Shown here: in pieces, positions 62,361-64,000 of the stretch
Numbering within the stretch: position 1 is the first letter of the stretch
Layout: every line of letters begins with the position of its first letter
DNA from: Streptomyces globisporus
Lineage (GTDB): Bacteria; Actinomycetota; Actinomycetes; Streptomycetales; Streptomycetaceae
Reading direction: 5' to 3'
Length of the DNA stretch: 64,000 bases
Assembly: GCF_003501885.1 (NCBI RefSeq)
Contig: NZ_QWFA01000056.1
Location: 1 to 64,000 of the forward strand
Notes under the pieces: model-generated
The model's database searches: none
What the model saw: only the letters and a program-made list of their open reading frames with translations
Told to the model about the DNA's origin: nothing
Position numbers and translations under genes: made by a program

Positions 62361-63284
62361 TCAGTGCTGAAGGACGGTCAGCAGGCGCTGGATCGCCCCG
62401 CTCAGCCCCCACTGCTCCGCCAGCGCCTCCAGGGCGGCCGGGTCGCGCGGCTCACGCGGCAGCGCCGGGTCGAAGTCGGGAAGGGGCACGTCCCCGGCCA
62501 CCCGGACCACCTTCGGCGCGACGGCGACATAGGCGCGCGACTCGTCCAGCCGCTTGCGCTGCGACGGGGTCAGCTTCGCCTTCGGGTCGTCCACCGCCGC
62601 CATGATCCCGTCGAGATCGCCGTACGCGTCCAGCAGCTTCGCCGCCGTCTTCTCGCCGATGCCCGGGACGCCCGGGAGCCCGTCGCTCGGGTCGCCGCGC
62701 AGCAGCGCCAGATCCACGTACCCCGCGCCGTCCACACCGTACTTCTCACGCAGCCACGCCTCGTCGGTCAGCTGGAGCGTGCCGACACCCTTGAGCGGGT
62801 ACAGCACGCGCACCTGACGGGCGTCGTCGACCAGCTGATACAGATCGCGGTCGCCCGTGACGATGTCGACCGGGCCCTTCGCCCGCGCCGTGAGCGTGCC
62901 GATGATGTCGTCCGCCTCGTACGGCGTGACGCCGACCCGGGCGATCCCGAGGGCCGCCAGCACGTCCTCGATGATCGGGACCTGCGGCGACAGCGTGTCA
63001 GGGATCTCCTCCTCGTCCGTCTGCCCGGCGGGCGTCTCCTCGGCGACCCGGTGCGCCTTGTACGTCGGGATCAGGTCGACCCGCCACTGCGGCCGCCAGT
63101 CGTTGTCCCAGCAGGCGACCAGCTCGTCCGGCCGGTGGTCGTGCACCAGGCGGCCGATGAAGTCGAGGAGGCCGCGCACGGCGTTCACGGGCGTCCCGTC
63201 CGGCGCGCGCACCGAATCGGGCACCCCGAAGTAGGCGCGGAAGTACAGGGAAGCGGTGTCGAGGAGCATCAGGCGTCGCGTCAC
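62361..63284 (-). CDS. 5'-3' exonuclease (FEN/polymerase I 5' nuclease type)
   Basis: A 307-aa stand-alone 5' nuclease. Acidic metal ligands are visible: Asp in LMLLDTASLYFRAYFG, VTPYEADDIIGTL near residue 120, and VTGDRDLYQLVDD near 140. The helix-hairpin-helix DGLPGVPGIGEKTAAKLLDA follows. It probably removes RNA primers or flaps. GTG 63284 is chosen; ATG 63269 (MLLDTASL) is a shorter alternative. It is divergent from the osmoprotectant transporter genes. Confidence 0.9.
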   Translation of the reverse strand: MTRRLMLLDTASLYFRAYFGVPDSVRAPDGTPVNAVRGLLDFIGRLVHDHRPDELVACWDNDWRPQWRVDLIPTYKAHRVAEETPAGQTDEEEIPDTLSPQVPIIEDVLAALGIARVGVTPYEADDIIGTLTARAKGPVDIVTGDRDLYQLVDDARQVRVLYPLKGVGTLQLTDEAWLREKYGVDGAGYVDLALLRGDPSDGLPGVPGIGEKTAAKLLDAYGDLDGIMAAVDDPKAKLTPSQRKRLDESRAYVAVAPKVVRVAGDVPLPDFDPALPREPRDPAALEALAEQWGLSGAIQRLLTVLQH

Positions 63285-63355
63285 GGACCCGATGATGCCC
63301 CACGACACCGACAGTCGCTCAAAGTAACCGCTTACCCGCGCTCCGTCGCAGGTCG

Positions 63356-63369
63356 GTGACCTGGGTCAC
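63356..63369. promoter_or_regulatory. Short palindrome GTGACC-TG-GGTCAC
   Basis: Perfect 6-bp arms with a 2-bp centre in the divergent region between the exonuclease and the ABC ATPase genes; a possible regulator site. Confidence 0.4.
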
Positions 63370-63391
63370 GGTCGCGTTTGGGCTGTGTAAG

Positions 63392-63509
63392 TGCGGGCAG
63401 GCGCGCCACCGGAGCGGACCACGTCGCATTTTCAACTAGTGCATGTGCCACGCGGACAGAGCCCGCATCGCTCCACGGTCTGCCGGAGGGGGTGGCAGAC
63501 CGTTTTTCG
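63392..63509 (+). promoter_or_regulatory. Structured leader of the osmoprotectant operon: pseudoknot-like pairing plus terminator
   Basis: TGCGGGC (63392-63398) pairs with GCCCGCA (63461-63467), and GGAGCG (63411-63416) pairs with CGCTCC (63469-63474). The order A-B-A'-B' is that of a pseudoknot or of mutually exclusive stems. A textbook terminator follows at once. Such an arrangement is typical of attenuators, though no known class was recognised. Confidence 0.45.
63475..63508 (+). terminator. Intrinsic terminator 21 nt before the ABC ATPase start
   Basis: A perfect 10-bp stem (ACGGTCTGCC / GGCAGACCGT) with a 9-nt loop, then TTTTTC counting from the last stem base. Its place directly before the GTG suggests regulated read-through; it could also end an upstream small RNA. 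Confidence 0.75.
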
Positions 63510-63529
63510 GTTCAACGCGTGAGGTGTAT

Positions 63530-64000
63530 GTGTCCAGCCTGCAGGCCGAGCACTTGTACAAAGTGTTCGGCAGACGACCCGATGAAGCCGTGCGGAAGCT
63601 CGAGAGCGGTGCGGACCGCGACGAGCTGCGCGCCGAAGGAACGACCGCAGCGGTGATCGACGCCTCGTTCACCGTCGAGCCGGGCCAGATCTTCGTCGTC
63701 ATGGGGTTGTCCGGCTCGGGCAAGTCCACCCTGCTGCGGATGCTCAACGGTCTCCTCGACCCCACCGCCGGCCGGGTGCTCTTCGACGGCCAGGACCTGA
63801 CCGCCCTGAGCCCCCGCGAGCTGCGGCACGTGCGCTCCACCAAGATCAGCATGGTGTTCCAGCACTTCGCGCTCTTCCCCCACCGGAGCGTCCTGGAGAA
63901 CGCCGCGTACGGCCTGGAGGTCCAGGGCGTCTCGCGCGAGGAGCGTGAGGTGCGCGCCGCCGAGGCGCTGCGGCTCACCGGCCTCGAAGGCTGGGAGAAG
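63530..64000 (+). CDS. proV: Glycine betaine/proline ABC transporter ATP-binding subunit, partial
   Basis: N-terminal 157 codons, cut by the window edge. It opens SSLQAEHLYKVFGRRPDEAV and has an insert (KLESGADRDELRAEGTTAAV) typical of ProV/OpuAA before Walker A. Walker A is MGLSGSGKSTLLRML near residues 62-76 and the Q-loop is VFQHFALFPHRSV. It energises uptake of compatible solutes. GTG 63530 has GTGAGG upstream; an in-frame GTG at 63524 is possible. Its leader contains a terminator. Confidence 0.92.
   Translation, partial: MSSLQAEHLYKVFGRRPDEAVRKLESGADRDELRAEGTTAAVIDASFTVEPGQIFVVMGLSGSGKSTLLRMLNGLLDPTAGRVLFDGQDLTALSPRELRHVRSTKISMVFQHFALFPHRSVLENAAYGLEVQGVSREEREVRAAEALRLTGLEGWEK

Noticed and set aside
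1-64000. tRNA, rRNA, insertion sequences or prophage genes
   Set aside because: None could be recognised by reading; a tRNAscan or ISfinder search would be needed to exclude small ones fully.

Overview
The window is very high-GC DNA with GTG/TTG starts, densely packed genes and the gene order of a Streptomyces core chromosome arm. Markers are mycothiol ligase mshC, the glycerol operon glpFKD with its IclR regulator gylR, metH, and the whole Pup-proteasome locus (arc, dop, pup, prcB, prcA, pafA) followed by pafBC, tatAC and a Ski2-like helicase. This order matches what I recall of the S. coelicolor SCO1620-SCO1670 neighbourhood. I could not run a search, so names rest on motifs, length and context. 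No rRNA, tRNA, CRISPR array, insertion sequence or prophage was seen.

Layout. 1-8.3 kb: edge of an unidentified Ala-rich protein, an aldo/keto reductase, an F420-type LLM oxidoreductase behind a perfect palindrome, a ferritin-like protein, CorA, then the conserved set histidine phosphatase / DUF3090 / SCO1664-family kinase-like protein / mshC. 8.4-12.6 kb: a secreted GH31 glycosidase and a PAC2 protein. 12.7-18 kb: glycerol uptake and catabolism, with a relic of an LLM enzyme beside glpD. 18.2-22.6 kb: metH and a HAD phosphatase. 22.9-25.1 kb: a scar where an orphan oligopeptide-type binding lipoprotein abuts a response regulator that has lost most of its DNA-binding domain. 25-28.4 kb: RecB-like nuclease, M50 protease, TrmI. 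28.5-39.3 kb: ferredoxin and the proteasome/pupylation locus, containing a relic of an HNH endonuclease overlapping prcB, and a LacI regulator plus MFS transporter between prcA and pafA. 39.5-49 kb: two FKBP isomerases, pafB/pafC, TatA/TatC, a lipid kinase and the helicase. 49-60.4 kb: an ECF-sigma island. 60.5-64 kb: a MerR regulator, an iron-box controlled siderophore-interacting protein, a 5'-3' exonuclease, and the start of an osmoprotectant ABC ATPase behind a structured leader.

How parts work together. Pup here is encoded with a C-terminal Glu, so PafA can use it directly and Dop is needed mainly for depupylation; Arc (C-terminal QYL) feeds PrcAB. PafBC are WYL regulators traditionally linked to this locus. 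The ECF island reads as one regulon. sigK-rskA-phr on one strand, a five-gene operon on the other (flavoprotein, DUF1365, two cyclopropane-synthase-like methyltransferases, DUF1295) and a fasciclin lipoprotein all carry the same promoter (CCAATCCG, 15-16 nt, CGAA). That content suggests light or oxidative-stress driven remodelling of membrane lipids plus photorepair. It is the best candidate for an under-described system in this window.

A second theme is transcription start placement. Five genes (histidine phosphatase, mshC, trmI, pafA, lipid kinase) have a -10 hexamer ending 6-7 nt before the start codon and no Shine-Dalgarno, which predicts leaderless mRNAs.
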